Positions 46,732-55,039 of a stretch of 64,000 bases of DNA are shown here, piece by piece. The stretch lies in NCBI RefSeq assembly GCF_004771005.1, contig NZ_RQHV01000002.1, positions 1-64,000 of the forward strand. The letters are read 5' to 3'. Each line of letters opens with the position of its first letter. Position 1 is the stretch's first letter. Origin of the DNA: Leptospira ilyithenensis (GTDB taxonomy: Bacteria > Spirochaetota > Leptospiria > Leptospirales > Leptospiraceae). The notes beneath the pieces were generated by a model. The model saw only the letters and a list, made by a program, of their open reading frames with translations, did not search any database and had not been told where the DNA came from. A program made the translations under genes and the position numbers.

Positions 46732-46747
46732 AATCTCTGCTTTTTCC
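46720..46747 (+). terminator. intrinsic terminator of gltBD
   Basis: GCAGAG pairs with CTCTGC across GTTTAAAAT, a stem that can be extended inward by a G-U and two A-U pairs, and is followed by TTTTTCCC. The stop codon TAA of gltD lies within the loop region. It faces the convergent small gene, whose stop is a few bases farther. Confidence 0.75.
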
Positions 46748-46750
46748 CAA

Positions 46751-46951
46751 TCATTTGGGACCGCATTTAGAGCAAACTTTCTCATAACAAGGGTAGGAAG
46801 ATTTCTGCAAGTTCGTGACAACTTGATCATGACTTGTAAAAAACTTCTTGCCTTGCTCCCAAATAAGGTGAATGATTGGAAGAAATAGTTTAAGTAAGGC
46901 TAGTCCGACCAAGATAATAGTTACGTAATACTGAATCACACCGAGAGTCAC
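46751..46951 (-). CDS. small membrane protein with C-terminal cysteines
   Basis: A 66-residue frame with an N-terminal helix (VTIILVGLALLKLFLPIIHLIW) and a short tail ending PCYEKVCSKCGPK, in which a CxxxxCxxC triplet could bind a metal or form a disulfide. It converges with gltD. The GTG start at 46951 is adjacent, base to base, to the TTG start of the rightward DUF5683-like gene, which is odd since no room is left for promoters; a GTG four codons later is another option. I recognise no family. Confidence 0.5.
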   Translation of the reverse strand: MTLGVIQYYVTIILVGLALLKLFLPIIHLIWEQGKKFFTSHDQVVTNLQKSSYPCYEKVCSKCGPK

Positions 46952-47965
46952 TTGAAATCAATCCTCAACTATAAACAAACTTCCACAATCATTTTCCTAA
47001 CGGTTTTTACCGTTTTGTCCCTTTCTGCGGAAAACATCCTTTTAAAAAAAGGTGGGGTCATCAAAGGAAAGGTGGTCGAACAAGATCAAAGCAAGATCAA
47101 AATCAAAAAAGAAGACGGAAGCGTTGTCACTGTTTCCAAAGCTGATATTCTTAAAGTAGTTTATAAAGAACACCTTGCCGAAGGCGAAGAAGAAAAATTA
47201 AGAAAAGCGGAAGAAGCAAAAGCACTTGCTAACGCAGAAAAAGAACGCCTTAAAAAAGAAAAAGAAGAGGCGGAACGTCTCAAAAAAGAACTCGCTGACA
47301 AAGAAAAATCAGACAAAGACTTGGCTGCTCAAAATGCAAAAGACGAAGCAGAGCGTAAAAAGAAAGCCGAGGAACAAGCCAAGTTGGATGCAGAAAGCCG
47401 CAAAAACCTGACCCGTGGGGGAGCTGTGTGGAGATCCGCATTACTTCCAGGCTGGGGCCAATGGAAACAAGGTAGAAAAGTTCCTGCCATCCTTTATCCT
47501 TCTCTGATCGCGCTAGGGCTTTTCTTCACTTACGATCGAAATCGAATTTTTCTCAATGCCAAAAACGATTACAATAACCTGGACAACCCTTATACGGAAG
47601 CAGGTTATCTCCGTGCCGCATTCGGAGGAAATACAGTCTCCACAACTCCTGCGGATCCTTTAGCAGCTTATACTGCAAATGAAGTGAGTCCTTTTAAAGG
47701 CCAAAGAGAATCTGTGGAAAAACATTATCGGGAAGTGCAATACATCGGCGGTGCGACCGCGCTTCTTTATATTTGGAATATTTTCGATGCATTTATCTTT
47801 CATCCAAAACAAAACATAGCAGATGCGGACGGACTTCCGGAAAAACAAGGAAATCAACTTTTTTTACGAACTACTATGGATCGTTTGGATGCCGTACCTT
47901 ATTCTTCCGTACTGGAAAGAAGATACGAGACCAAAACCAATCTAGGTTACGAAATACACTTCTAA
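46952..47965 (+). CDS. exported protein with coiled coil and DUF5683-like domain
   Basis: The 337-residue protein has a signal peptide (about 1-27), a small beta domain with ENILLKKGGVIKGKVVEQDQSK, a strongly charged coiled coil of some 75 residues rich in Lys, Glu and Ala (about 70-150), and a C-terminal part beginning with WRSALLPGWGQWKQGRKVPA, the SAxLPGxGQ motif of DUF5683-type domains with a hydrophobic segment after it. The function is unknown; the motif is found in envelope proteins. The TTG start follows GAGAG by four bases. It is followed by the leftward anti-sigma-like gene. Confidence 0.8.
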   Translation: MKSILNYKQTSTIIFLTVFTVLSLSAENILLKKGGVIKGKVVEQDQSKIKIKKEDGSVVTVSKADILKVVYKEHLAEGEEEKLRKAEEAKALANAEKERLKKEKEEAERLKKELADKEKSDKDLAAQNAKDEAERKKKAEEQAKLDAESRKNLTRGGAVWRSALLPGWGQWKQGRKVPAILYPSLIALGLFFTYDRNRIFLNAKNDYNNLDNPYTEAGYLRAAFGGNTVSTTPADPLAAYTANEVSPFKGQRESVEKHYREVQYIGGATALLYIWNIFDAFIFHPKQNIADADGLPEKQGNQLFLRTTMDRLDAVPYSSVLERRYETKTNLGYEIHF

Positions 47966-47970
47966 AAAAT

Positions 47971-48240
47971 TTACTCTTCCTGACCCAGATAAGCCAAATA
48001 ACCCGTATCCCATTCATCTACCAACATACTTACATGATGTGGTAAATCGTTGGAGACGGGTAAATGTTCGTTGAAGACGAGCGTATTTGTAAGTAAGAAC
48101 AAAATCGAAACCGCACCTAATATGGTTCGCACTTGTTTTCTTTCTTTTTTAAAACGGTTTGTTACTTGGGCAGTGACTCTTTTTTCTAAAGAGTGATCGT
48201 TTGTCAATTCTTCCCAACGTTTTACTTTTTTACGCTCCAT
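47971..48240 (-). CDS. small single-helix protein, possible anti-sigma factor
   Basis: The 89-residue protein has a basic, helical cytoplasmic part (about 1-38, MERKKVKRWEELTND and later KKERKQVR), one helix (TILGAVSILFLLTNTLVF) and a periplasmic tail of about 30 residues. It follows the ECF sigma gene with an 11-base overlap. Size, topology and position match CnrY of Cupriavidus, a small single-pass anti-sigma factor. The zinc-binding anti-sigma motif (HxxxCxxC) is absent, as in CnrY. The role is inferred from context. Confidence 0.7.
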   Translation of the reverse strand: MERKKVKRWEELTNDHSLEKRVTAQVTNRFKKERKQVRTILGAVSILFLLTNTLVFNEHLPVSNDLPHHVSMLVDEWDTGYLAYLGQEE

Positions 48241-48769
48241 ACGGCACCTCCCCCATTAGGTTTTCCCGAATCCAAATCTTTGCCCGAAACAAACGGGACT
48301 TTACCGTTCCCTGTTTGACTGACATTTCTTTCGCAATCTCGTCCATCGACATGCCTTCCAGATAAAGAGACAATGCCTTTCTGTAAACGAAAGGAACACT
48401 ATCCAACATAGAAGAAATGAGCGAAGAAGTCTCGATCTTTTCCGTTTGCGCTTCGATTAATTCCATATAAAATTCGCTATTCAAATATTTCTTTGCCTTC
48501 TCTTCTTCCCGAATGCGTTTTGCATTCATTCGATTGGATTCATTTTTTGCGATCGTATAAATCCAGGTGGAAAGTTTGGCTTCTCCTTTAAATTGATTTT
48601 TTTTCAATGCTTTGAAAACACGAAAATAAACTTCCTGTAGAACATCTTCCGTACTTTCATCAAAACGATCGATGAGAGTCTCACCGATCGTTTTTAAAAC
48701 TAGTAACTTTGTTTCGGTTACGATGATTTCGAAATTTCGTTCCGAAAGATCGTTTGGCTGAAAATCCAA
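48230..48769 (-). CDS. ECF-type RNA polymerase sigma factor
   Basis: The 179-residue protein has sigma region 2 (about 25-95), with STEDVLQEVYFRVFKAL and the -10-recognition stretch KLSTWIYTIAKNESNRMNAKR, and sigma region 4 (about 120-170) with LYLEGMSMDEIAKEMSVKQGTVKSRLFRAK. It lacks region 3, so it is an ECF factor. It lies three bases after the metal-sensor-like gene and overlaps the anti-sigma-like gene. The three resemble the cnrYXH metal-response group. A candidate ECF promoter lies upstream of the first gene. Confidence 0.95.
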   Translation of the reverse strand: MDFQPNDLSERNFEIIVTETKLLVLKTIGETLIDRFDESTEDVLQEVYFRVFKALKKNQFKGEAKLSTWIYTIAKNESNRMNAKRIREEEKAKKYLNSEFYMELIEAQTEKIETSSLISSMLDSVPFVYRKALSLYLEGMSMDEIAKEMSVKQGTVKSRLFRAKIWIRENLMGEVPYGA

Positions 48770-48772
48770 GTT

Positions 48773-49225
48773 TTACTCTTCGTCTGGTCTGTGTTTTTTC
48801 GCAAACTCGTTGATTAGATCAGCCAACTTCGCTCTTTGTTCCGGTTTCAAAACCGCATGAAATTCAATCAATTTTGTTTGAAAGAACTTTCTCATTTCCA
48901 AATGCTGCGTCTCACGATCTGCGTGCAATTTGTCCAAAATCTTTGTATCGATTTTTTCATTTCGAATCTGAGAAGTGATTTCAGCGATCCAAGTATCGTG
49001 TTTCGGTCTGTTGGTTTTGTGTTTGGCAATCAACTCTGCTTTGATCAATTCCAATTTTGCTTTTTGAGCATCATCCAAATCCAACTTGGAAGTAAGTTTG
49101 TTTGCAACCCACTCTACTCTTTTCTCAAAACTTTTGAATTTGCCACAGTCTGTCAAAAGGCCCAAACTAACACCTGCAATAAGGATTGCGATGAAAGGTT
49201 TTTTTAAATTTTTGATGGTAATCAT
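48773..49225 (-). CDS. Spy/CpxP-like periplasmic metal sensor, CnrX-like
   Basis: The 150-residue protein has a signal or lipobox-like start (KPFIAILIAGVSLGLLTDC) followed by a helical hairpin with a Spy/CpxP (LTxxQ-type) repeat: LDLDDAQKAKLELI and later LKPEQRAKLADLI. Several histidines lie between (KHKTNRPKHD, LHADRETQHLEM, IEFHAVL) as in periplasmic heavy-metal sensors of the CnrX group. It probably senses a metal or envelope damage and releases the sigma factor through the anti-sigma protein. The ATG at MITIKNL follows an AGAAGGAGAGG site; an earlier frame start has no such site. Confidence 0.82.
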   Translation of the reverse strand: MITIKNLKKPFIAILIAGVSLGLLTDCGKFKSFEKRVEWVANKLTSKLDLDDAQKAKLELIKAELIAKHKTNRPKHDTWIAEITSQIRNEKIDTKILDKLHADRETQHLEMRKFFQTKLIEFHAVLKPEQRAKLADLINEFAKKHRPDEE

Positions 49226-49253
49226 TTGCGGATTTCCTCTCCTTCTTTGTGCC

Positions 49254-49283
49254 ATACGACCCTGGCCTCGTGGTTTCGGTTCC
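49254..49283 (-). promoter_or_regulatory. candidate ECF-type promoter of the sensor/sigma operon
   Basis: On the minus strand GGAACC and TCGTAT are 18 bases apart, close to the ECF consensus GGAAC with a CGT-type -10, though one or two bases longer than usual. The end lies 28 bases before the sensor's ATG. It would make the operon self-regulated. Low confidence because a short motif can occur by chance. Confidence 0.3.
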
Positions 49284-49488
49284 CTGATTCTTTTTTTATT
49301 TCTATTTTAAATCGAAAATTCGGAAATTTTGCAGAATTTTACGAATGATACGGCTCTTTTCAGATGCTTTTATTAGACTATTTGATTCCTTTTTTGGTGA
49401 CCAGTTTTGTCAGAATACATTTCATTTGATGTTTCATAACAACTGCCGAAACTAAAGAGAAGAATTAAACTAAAAAACCGGAGATTCC

Positions 49489-50739
49489 ATGCCAATTCCC
49501 ATCCAAAGACCGATAATGGTTTTTTTTCTTATTTCGATTCTAATATTTTTTAAAACAAATCTTTATTCCGAAGATTTTTCCGGCTTGTTAAAAGATGATT
49601 TTAACAAACAACAAACATTACTCATCCGTAATGAAGTCAGAAAAAAGTTAGGTGATCGCTCCAATTCCCCGAAAATAAAAGAGCTTACTTCCAAAATCCT
49701 ACCTTGGGCGGTTATGGAAAATTTAAGCCCTGCAGAGTTTGCAAATGCATTGGTTCGCATGGTGGGAAGCGAGGATGCGGGAATTCCTTTCGAATCAAAT
49801 GAAGATCTTCTCCCTCTGATCTCCGGTTTCAAATCCAACGAAGAGTTTCTTTATGTTTCCAAATTTTTCAGAGAATCGGAAGAAGCGGAATTGCCGGTCG
49901 AATTTCGAGATAAGTTGGTATTCGAAAGTCAAAAAAAGACATGGGACGGATTTACATTGGTTTTGGCAGGCAGACTTTTGATTTTATCCAGAAGGGAAAA
50001 ACTGGATACGGATGTTTATTTAAAAAATCTAACTGCCAAAATTCCGCCTAAAACGAGTCAGTTGCCGGATGATGCTTTAAATTCTCTGATCATGGTTTTC
50101 AGTGAAAATTTTTCCTCGCAGGAAACTGTAAACCGCCTCCCCTCTTTACAAAAGGATTTATTGGAATTAAGGAAATTAGCAGGCAAAAAACTCACCAAAC
50201 AGTTGCAAGTATCAGCAAGAAATGTCGATGCAGGACTTTTGTCGCTCGGACAATTGGAAATCAGAGAAAGACCCAAACTGAATCTGAGCGCGGAAGACCT
50301 GGGGATTACAAATACCTCGGAAGGTAAAGATTGGCGTTATCTTTCCATTGGCAGTTTGGAAACCGTGGTTTCCGATTGGATCGGAACCCGTTATCAATAC
50401 GGTGGGTCTTCCAAATCAGGAACGGATTGTTCCGGCTTTACAAGATCAGTGTTGACCGATGAACGATTGGGTGTGCCTGGGAAATTACTTCCCAGATCGG
50501 CAAGCGATCAGGCACGGATTGGAGATTCGATCAATCGTTCCGATTTAAAAGCGGGGGACTTGGTATTTTTTTCTGCGTCACCTAACCAGAGTAAAATCAC
50601 TCACGTGGGACTGTCTATGGGAAAAAGTAAATTCTCACATGCGTCTTCCAGTCGCGGAGTGATAGTGCAAAGTCTGGATGAAAAATGGTGGACGGACAGA
50701 TATACTGGTGCAAGGCGAATTTTTTCAAAGGTAAAATAG
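49489..50739 (+). CDS. NlpC/P60-family cell-wall hydrolase
   Basis: The 416-residue protein has a signal peptide (about 1-27), a helical N-terminal region of some 260 residues with no recognised domain, and an NlpC/P60 domain from about residue 295. Catalytic Cys314 is in GTDCSGFTRSVL, and ITHVGLSMG and FSHASSSRGV provide the His residues. It should cut peptidoglycan stem peptides in the periplasm. The long N-terminal region is bigger than the usual SH3 module and may direct the enzyme to a partner. A 58-codon small frame follows two bases after its stop. Confidence 0.93.
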   Translation: MPIPIQRPIMVFFLISILIFFKTNLYSEDFSGLLKDDFNKQQTLLIRNEVRKKLGDRSNSPKIKELTSKILPWAVMENLSPAEFANALVRMVGSEDAGIPFESNEDLLPLISGFKSNEEFLYVSKFFRESEEAELPVEFRDKLVFESQKKTWDGFTLVLAGRLLILSRREKLDTDVYLKNLTAKIPPKTSQLPDDALNSLIMVFSENFSSQETVNRLPSLQKDLLELRKLAGKKLTKQLQVSARNVDAGLLSLGQLEIRERPKLNLSAEDLGITNTSEGKDWRYLSIGSLETVVSDWIGTRYQYGGSSKSGTDCSGFTRSVLTDERLGVPGKLLPRSASDQARIGDSINRSDLKAGDLVFFSASPNQSKITHVGLSMGKSKFSHASSSRGVIVQSLDEKWWTDRYTGARRIFSKVK

Positions 50740-50740
50740 A

Positions 50741-50917
50741 ATGTCGGATAAAGACAAAGTGATGCGTTACTCCCGGAACCAAAGACGAGGCATTGGAAAG
50801 ACTCTACGAATTGTAATTTCTCGACTCTTATCGGAACATAGAACAAAGAATCGAGTATCAGGTGGAATTACTTACAGAGAAGGATATAAGGATGCAAAGG
50901 AGCATTTTACAAGGTAG
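50741..50917 (+). CDS. possible small basic protein, 58 residues
   Basis: An ATG one base after the NlpC/P60 stop codon opens a 58-codon frame starting MSDKDKVMRYSRNQRRGIGK, with a net basic charge and no hydrophobic segment. AAAGG lies about nine bases before the ATG. It would be co-transcribed with the NlpC gene. I recognise no family. It is short enough to have been missed by ordinary gene calling and could also be chance. The remaining 67 bases to the next gene show no clear feature. Confidence 0.35.
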   Translation: MSDKDKVMRYSRNQRRGIGKTLRIVISRLLSEHRTKNRVSGGITYREGYKDAKEHFTR

Positions 50918-50984
50918 ATTCCATTTTATATTGTTTACGCAGGGAATATAACCGGATTATAATTCGTTAATTAAGGCGAAAATT

Positions 50985-51710
50985 ATGCAGCAAGATACAC
51001 AATTCATATTGATTCACGGTGCGGGGCTTGGTGCCTGGATCTGGAGAGATGTGATTTCCAGATTGAAATATCCGACATTGGCGTTGGAGTTTCCGAATCG
51101 AAACAAGCCGGATTCAAAAAAAGCAAATACCGCAAAACTTACGTTTGAAGATTATATTTCCTTTTTAAAGAAACAAATAGAGATCGGTTCCCGCACCAAG
51201 TCCAAATTGGTCATTGTAGCTCATTCCATAGGGGGAGTCATTGGGTTGAGACTGGCGGAAGATTTTCAAGACAGAGTGAACGGATTCATCGGGATCAGTG
51301 CTTCCATTCCCAAAGAAGGAGGTTCTTTTGTTTCCTCACTCCCCTATCCAAACAAGATCATTGTCAGTACCGTTATGAAATTATTCGGAACTCTTCCTTC
51401 CGAAATGTCAATCAAACATGGATTATGTGGAGATCTGACTTCCGAGCAAGCCGAAGAAATTATAGGAAATTATTCTCCGGAATCCGAAAATCTCTATTTT
51501 TCCCGTACCAATGCGGGTTTGCCGAATGTATCCAGACTTTACATTAGGTTGGAAAACGATAAAGAGTTCGATATACCCACGCAAAACAGAATGATCTCCC
51601 ATTTTTCTCCCGACCATATCATAGATTTGGAATCAGGTCATATGCCTATGCTCAGCCAGCCGAAAACTTTGGCAGCAATTTTAAATTCTTTCGCAACAAC
51701 CATGATTTGA
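50985..51710 (+). CDS. alpha/beta hydrolase
   Basis: The 241-residue protein is a compact alpha/beta hydrolase: FILIHGAGLGAWIWRDVI holds the oxyanion region (HG), and VIVAHSIGGVIGLRLAEDF carries nucleophile Ser81 in the AHSxGG elbow. The charge-relay residues are likely an acid near DKEFDIPTQNRMI and the His in GHMPMLSQP at the C-terminus. It is a complete and presumably active esterase-like enzyme, in contrast to the serine-less hydrolase near 32 kb. The substrate is unknown. The TRIC-type gene starts 20 bases later. Confidence 0.92.
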   Translation: MQQDTQFILIHGAGLGAWIWRDVISRLKYPTLALEFPNRNKPDSKKANTAKLTFEDYISFLKKQIEIGSRTKSKLVIVAHSIGGVIGLRLAEDFQDRVNGFIGISASIPKEGGSFVSSLPYPNKIIVSTVMKLFGTLPSEMSIKHGLCGDLTSEQAEEIIGNYSPESENLYFSRTNAGLPNVSRLYIRLENDKEFDIPTQNRMISHFSPDHIIDLESGHMPMLSQPKTLAAILNSFATTMI

Positions 51711-51730
51711 AATAATTACCAAAGAGAATC

Positions 51731-52354
51731 GTGTTATATAGCTTTGAATTATTAGGTGTTGCCATTGCGGCATTCAGCGGCGTACTCGCTGCCCGTGGAA
51801 AACAAATCGACTTGTTCGGTGTGATCGTACTTTCCGCAGTCACAGCGTTTGGCGGTGGGACGGTGAGAGATGTCGTTCTCGGTTCTTATCCGATTTTTTG
51901 GGTCGATGACGAGGCGTTTTTAATTGTGAGTCTTTTAACCGCACTTATCGCATTTTTTGTTTCCAGAAAAAGGAAAATCCTCCCCGAACCGATCTTCCAA
52001 ATAGCGGATGCAGCGGCGCTTGCACTTTTCGCCATCATAGGCGCCGAAAAAACGTTTCTTATCACAAACAAACCATTGATCACAGTCACTATGGGAGTTG
52101 TAACAGGAACCGTAGGTGGTCTGTTACGCGATGTGTTCTTAGGACAAATTCCGATGGTTTTTCGAAAAGAAATCCACCTTTATGCTACTGCCGCTTTTTT
52201 AGGAGCGAGCTTCTATCTGGTTGCAAGTCTACTCGATTTCAATTCGATCTTAAGTTTTGGCGGAGGAGTCCTGATCACCTTTTTAGTTCGTTTGGCAGCC
52301 ATCCGTTATCGAATCTCTTTGCCTGTCTTTGTGGAAAAGGATAGGAAACAGTAA
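51731..52354 (+). CDS. TRIC-type (UPF0126, YicG-like) cation channel protein
   Basis: The 207-residue membrane protein has seven helices and the two-fold repeat of the UPF0126 family; each repeat has a Gly-rich motif before an Arg-Asp pair: AFGGGTVRDVVLG and VTGTVGGLLRDVFLG. The bacterial members are homologues of trimeric intracellular cation channels. It probably forms a trimeric potassium-permeable channel in the inner membrane; the physiological role is uncertain. A GTG start follows AAAGAGAA by a few bases. Confidence 0.92.
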   Translation: MLYSFELLGVAIAAFSGVLAARGKQIDLFGVIVLSAVTAFGGGTVRDVVLGSYPIFWVDDEAFLIVSLLTALIAFFVSRKRKILPEPIFQIADAAALALFAIIGAEKTFLITNKPLITVTMGVVTGTVGGLLRDVFLGQIPMVFRKEIHLYATAAFLGASFYLVASLLDFNSILSFGGGVLITFLVRLAAIRYRISLPVFVEKDRKQ

Positions 52355-52421
52355 GCGAAAAAATTAAAGAGACATAATTTTTGCTTCAGGTTTGCAAAAA
52401 TCAGGACGAATGGAATAGTAG

Positions 52422-53078
52422 ATGGAAATTCAAAATCTGCCTTCCCTCCGGTCTCTATTCTCCCGAATGCAAGAACTGGAGAAAATAACGGAAAATCCGA
52501 GTTCAGTCATTTCTTTTCCGGAGCTCCTGGAAAAGGAATGGAAAGGCAAACAAACCGGTTTGGAAGAGAATCCAGGCGTCCTTCCCAAAGAAAACCCCCC
52601 TTCTTCCCTAGAAGGAATCCATCTTCCTTTCCCAAGAGAAGACCACATCTCCTGGGACCAGAAACATCAAAAATCTCCGCAAAACGGAAACACCGACCTG
52701 ATGTCTTTTTTAGAGAAGACAGCGATGGAGCGAGGTGTAGATCCCAATCTGGTAAAGGCAGTCGTAAAGGCGGAATCCAATTTCAAAACCAACGCAGTTT
52801 CTCCCAAAGGTGCCATGGGGCTAATGCAATTGATGCCGAAAACCGCAGATATGTTAGGTGTAGACGATCCAATGAACCCATATGACAATCTAAGCGGGGG
52901 AATCAATTATCTAGGAGATATGTTGGAAAGATTCGGGAAAACGGAAGAAGCAATCGCTGCTTATAATGCGGGTCCGGGCGCTGTCAAAAAACATAAAGGG
53001 GTTCCTCCTTACTCGGAAACACAAGACTATGTAAGCAAAGTTAAAAAGTATTATAGAAAGTTTTCAAACTCAGTATGA
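52422..53078 (+). CDS. SLT-domain lytic transglycosylase
   Basis: The 218-residue protein has a C-terminal SLT domain (about 100-215), with catalytic Glu118 in KAVVKAESNFKTNAVSPKGAMGLMQLMP, and the usual AYNAGPGAVKKHKGVPPY end. The first 100 residues are polar and without a clear signal peptide. It cleaves the MurNAc-GlcNAc bond of peptidoglycan with 1,6-anhydro product. The missing signal is notable: export may use another route such as the flagellar secretion pathway, as for flagellar transglycosylases. It ends 9 bases inside the convergent response-regulator gene. Confidence 0.9.
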   Translation: MEIQNLPSLRSLFSRMQELEKITENPSSVISFPELLEKEWKGKQTGLEENPGVLPKENPPSSLEGIHLPFPREDHISWDQKHQKSPQNGNTDLMSFLEKTAMERGVDPNLVKAVVKAESNFKTNAVSPKGAMGLMQLMPKTADMLGVDDPMNPYDNLSGGINYLGDMLERFGKTEEAIAAYNAGPGAVKKHKGVPPYSETQDYVSKVKKYYRKFSNSV

Positions 53079-53498
53079 GGCCAGGTGTTCGCTGAAAATT
53101 TTTAAATAATCTTCCTTTAACACCGGTTTGATATAATATCCGGTCACTTCCGAAAACTCTTTGGCTTTCTGTTTGTCAATATCACTATTCGAAGAAGATA
53201 CGATATAAATAGTGGAGAGCCCCTTACCGTGAAATCCTCTGTTTGCAAATTCTTTTAGGAATTGCCATCCGTCCATATAAGGCATATTCAAATCCAAGAA
53301 TATAATCTCAGGCCAGGCAGAACTGTTTTCCGCATTTTCTTCAAAAAAATCCAGTGCCTCTTCCCCATCATAAAACTGCATGATTTCGGAAACAAGCTCA
53401 GTCGAGCGGATGATTTTGCTGGCAAGTACTTGGTAAACAATATCATCATCTATGATACTGATGATATTGATTTTTTTATCTTCACGAACTGCTATCAT
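53070..53498 (-). CDS. stand-alone response regulator receiver
   Basis: The 142-residue protein is a single receiver domain: IISIIDDDIVYQVLASKII (acidic pocket), phospho-acceptor Asp69 in IIFLDLNMPYMDGWQFL, and IYIVSSSNSDIDKQKA plus GYYIKPVLKEDYL with the conserved Lys. It has no output domain. The ATG overlaps the stop of the upstream kinase gene (ATGA), so the two form a pair, similar to the Rcp1/CheY-like partners of light- or redox-type kinases. The downstream step is unknown. Confidence 0.94.
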   Translation of the reverse strand: MIAVREDKKINIISIIDDDIVYQVLASKIIRSTELVSEIMQFYDGEEALDFFEENAENSSAWPEIIFLDLNMPYMDGWQFLKEFANRGFHGKGLSTIYIVSSSNSDIDKQKAKEFSEVTGYYIKPVLKEDYLKIFSEHLASY

Positions 53499-54982
53499 AC
53501 AAACGTTACCGTGAAGGTAGAACCTTCCCCTACTTTACTTTTTACATCAATAGAACCGCCGAAAGTCTCTATTTGATTTTTAGTCATAAACAAACCAACT
53601 CCGTTACTTTCAAATCCCCGGTGAAAGATTTTCTTATATTTAAAAATTTGATCACCATAGAATTTTAAATCTATACCTAGCCCGTTATCCTGAACGGCTA
53701 AAACGGTTCTGCCATTTTCCATATAAGTACTGACGTTTATTTGCGGTTCCTTATCAGCATGGGTGTATTTCAATGCATTGTCCAAAAGATTGTAGAATAT
53801 ACTTTCCAAATAAACTTTCGGATACAATACCGAAGGTATCTTGAAATCGTAAGAAATTTTTGCCCGTTTGTTACGAATATTTCCCGAAAGAATGGCTAGA
53901 ATGGGTTGAAGTGTTTTTTGAAAATTCAATTCTTCAAACTCTACTCCGTGATTGGCCCTTACCTCCAGCACCTTCATCAGTGTTTGAAGATTGTCAAGTA
54001 CCGCCCGACTAGAATCATCCAAAAGTCCCGTAACTTCAACAGAATCTACATTCGGCCCGCCTTCTTTCAATAAGGCGACGAGAGATACGACATTTCCGAT
54101 CGAACCGCGCAAATTATGAGCTACTATACGGTTGAATTCTTCCAATTGATCAATCTTCTTTTCCAAGTCGGAAGAAGTAGCTTCCAAAAGCAGGTTCTTT
54201 CTTTCCAAAGCCAAAAACAGTTCTTTAGTTTCGGTCATATTGATCAGTTGGGAAATGAAAAATTTAGGTTCTCCTAACGGAGAACGAACTAAAGAAACGG
54301 ATAATAATGCATGAACGACTTTACCGTTTTTATGGATGTATCTTTTTTCCAAATTATAAGAAGAAATTTGTCCTCTTAAGGTCTTTCCTACCAATTCCAA
54401 ATCACCATCCAGATCTTCCGGATGAGTTATATCCTGAAACGTAAGTCCTCTCAGCTCTACTCCAGAATAACCTAACATAGAACAGACAGCATCATTTACA
54501 TCCATCCAGTTCCCGTTAGGTGAAACTAAAGCAATTCCGATGGAGGAATTGTAAAAAGTTTTTCTGAACTTTTCTTCACTCTCCTGAATTTGATCGCTGA
54601 TGCTTAAATTCAATTTATCCCGAACATGAGAGAAAGCGGAAAGAGGAACCGTTGTTGCAAAAAGAACCAGTCTGTCGGAGCCTTCTGCCCGACAAAGGCT
54701 CAATAAAAAAGAGGCATCTTCCTTCTCGGAAGCCTTTCCGAAATAGAACCATTTTTCAAGATTTCCCTTTACTTTTAAGTTTTCCAAATGATGAAAAAAT
54801 TCATTTTTATGAGTTTCTTCCCAACGCAGATAGATAGGCTGTCCGGGGATTGGTTTGATATTGTCAAAAAATTTCCCTTTAGGAAGGTTTTCATTTTCCA
54901 ATAATATGCCTTCCCCATCCAATTCCAAAGCGGAATCTACTTGAAAAGATAATAAATCTGTTAGTCCGGGGGAGAGGTTCAT
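53495..54982 (-). CDS. PAS sensor histidine kinase with atypical H-box
   Basis: The 495-residue kinase has a first PAS-like region (about 5-130), a clear PAS domain (about 135-255, with FRKTFYNSSIGIALVSPNGNWMDVNDAV and YIHKNGKVVHALLSVS), a coiled coil, a dimerisation helix with His289 in FNRIVAHNLRGSIGNVVSLV, and a HATPase domain (LLDNALKYTH, DNGLGIDL, and NGVGLFMTKNQIETFGGSI). The H-box reads AHNLRG instead of the common SHELRTP, but similar AHNLR kinases are known. No membrane helix is present. It is co-translated with the receiver downstream. Confidence 0.93.
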   Translation of the reverse strand: MNLSPGLTDLLSFQVDSALELDGEGILLENENLPKGKFFDNIKPIPGQPIYLRWEETHKNEFFHHLENLKVKGNLEKWFYFGKASEKEDASFLLSLCRAEGSDRLVLFATTVPLSAFSHVRDKLNLSISDQIQESEEKFRKTFYNSSIGIALVSPNGNWMDVNDAVCSMLGYSGVELRGLTFQDITHPEDLDGDLELVGKTLRGQISSYNLEKRYIHKNGKVVHALLSVSLVRSPLGEPKFFISQLINMTETKELFLALERKNLLLEATSSDLEKKIDQLEEFNRIVAHNLRGSIGNVVSLVALLKEGGPNVDSVEVTGLLDDSSRAVLDNLQTLMKVLEVRANHGVEFEELNFQKTLQPILAILSGNIRNKRAKISYDFKIPSVLYPKVYLESIFYNLLDNALKYTHADKEPQINVSTYMENGRTVLAVQDNGLGIDLKFYGDQIFKYKKIFHRGFESNGVGLFMTKNQIETFGGSIDVKSKVGEGSTFTVTFV

Positions 54983-55039
54983 TTCGTCTTTCTACTTATT
55001 TATATCAGACGAAAAAAGAAAAACATTCGCCTATCAGGT

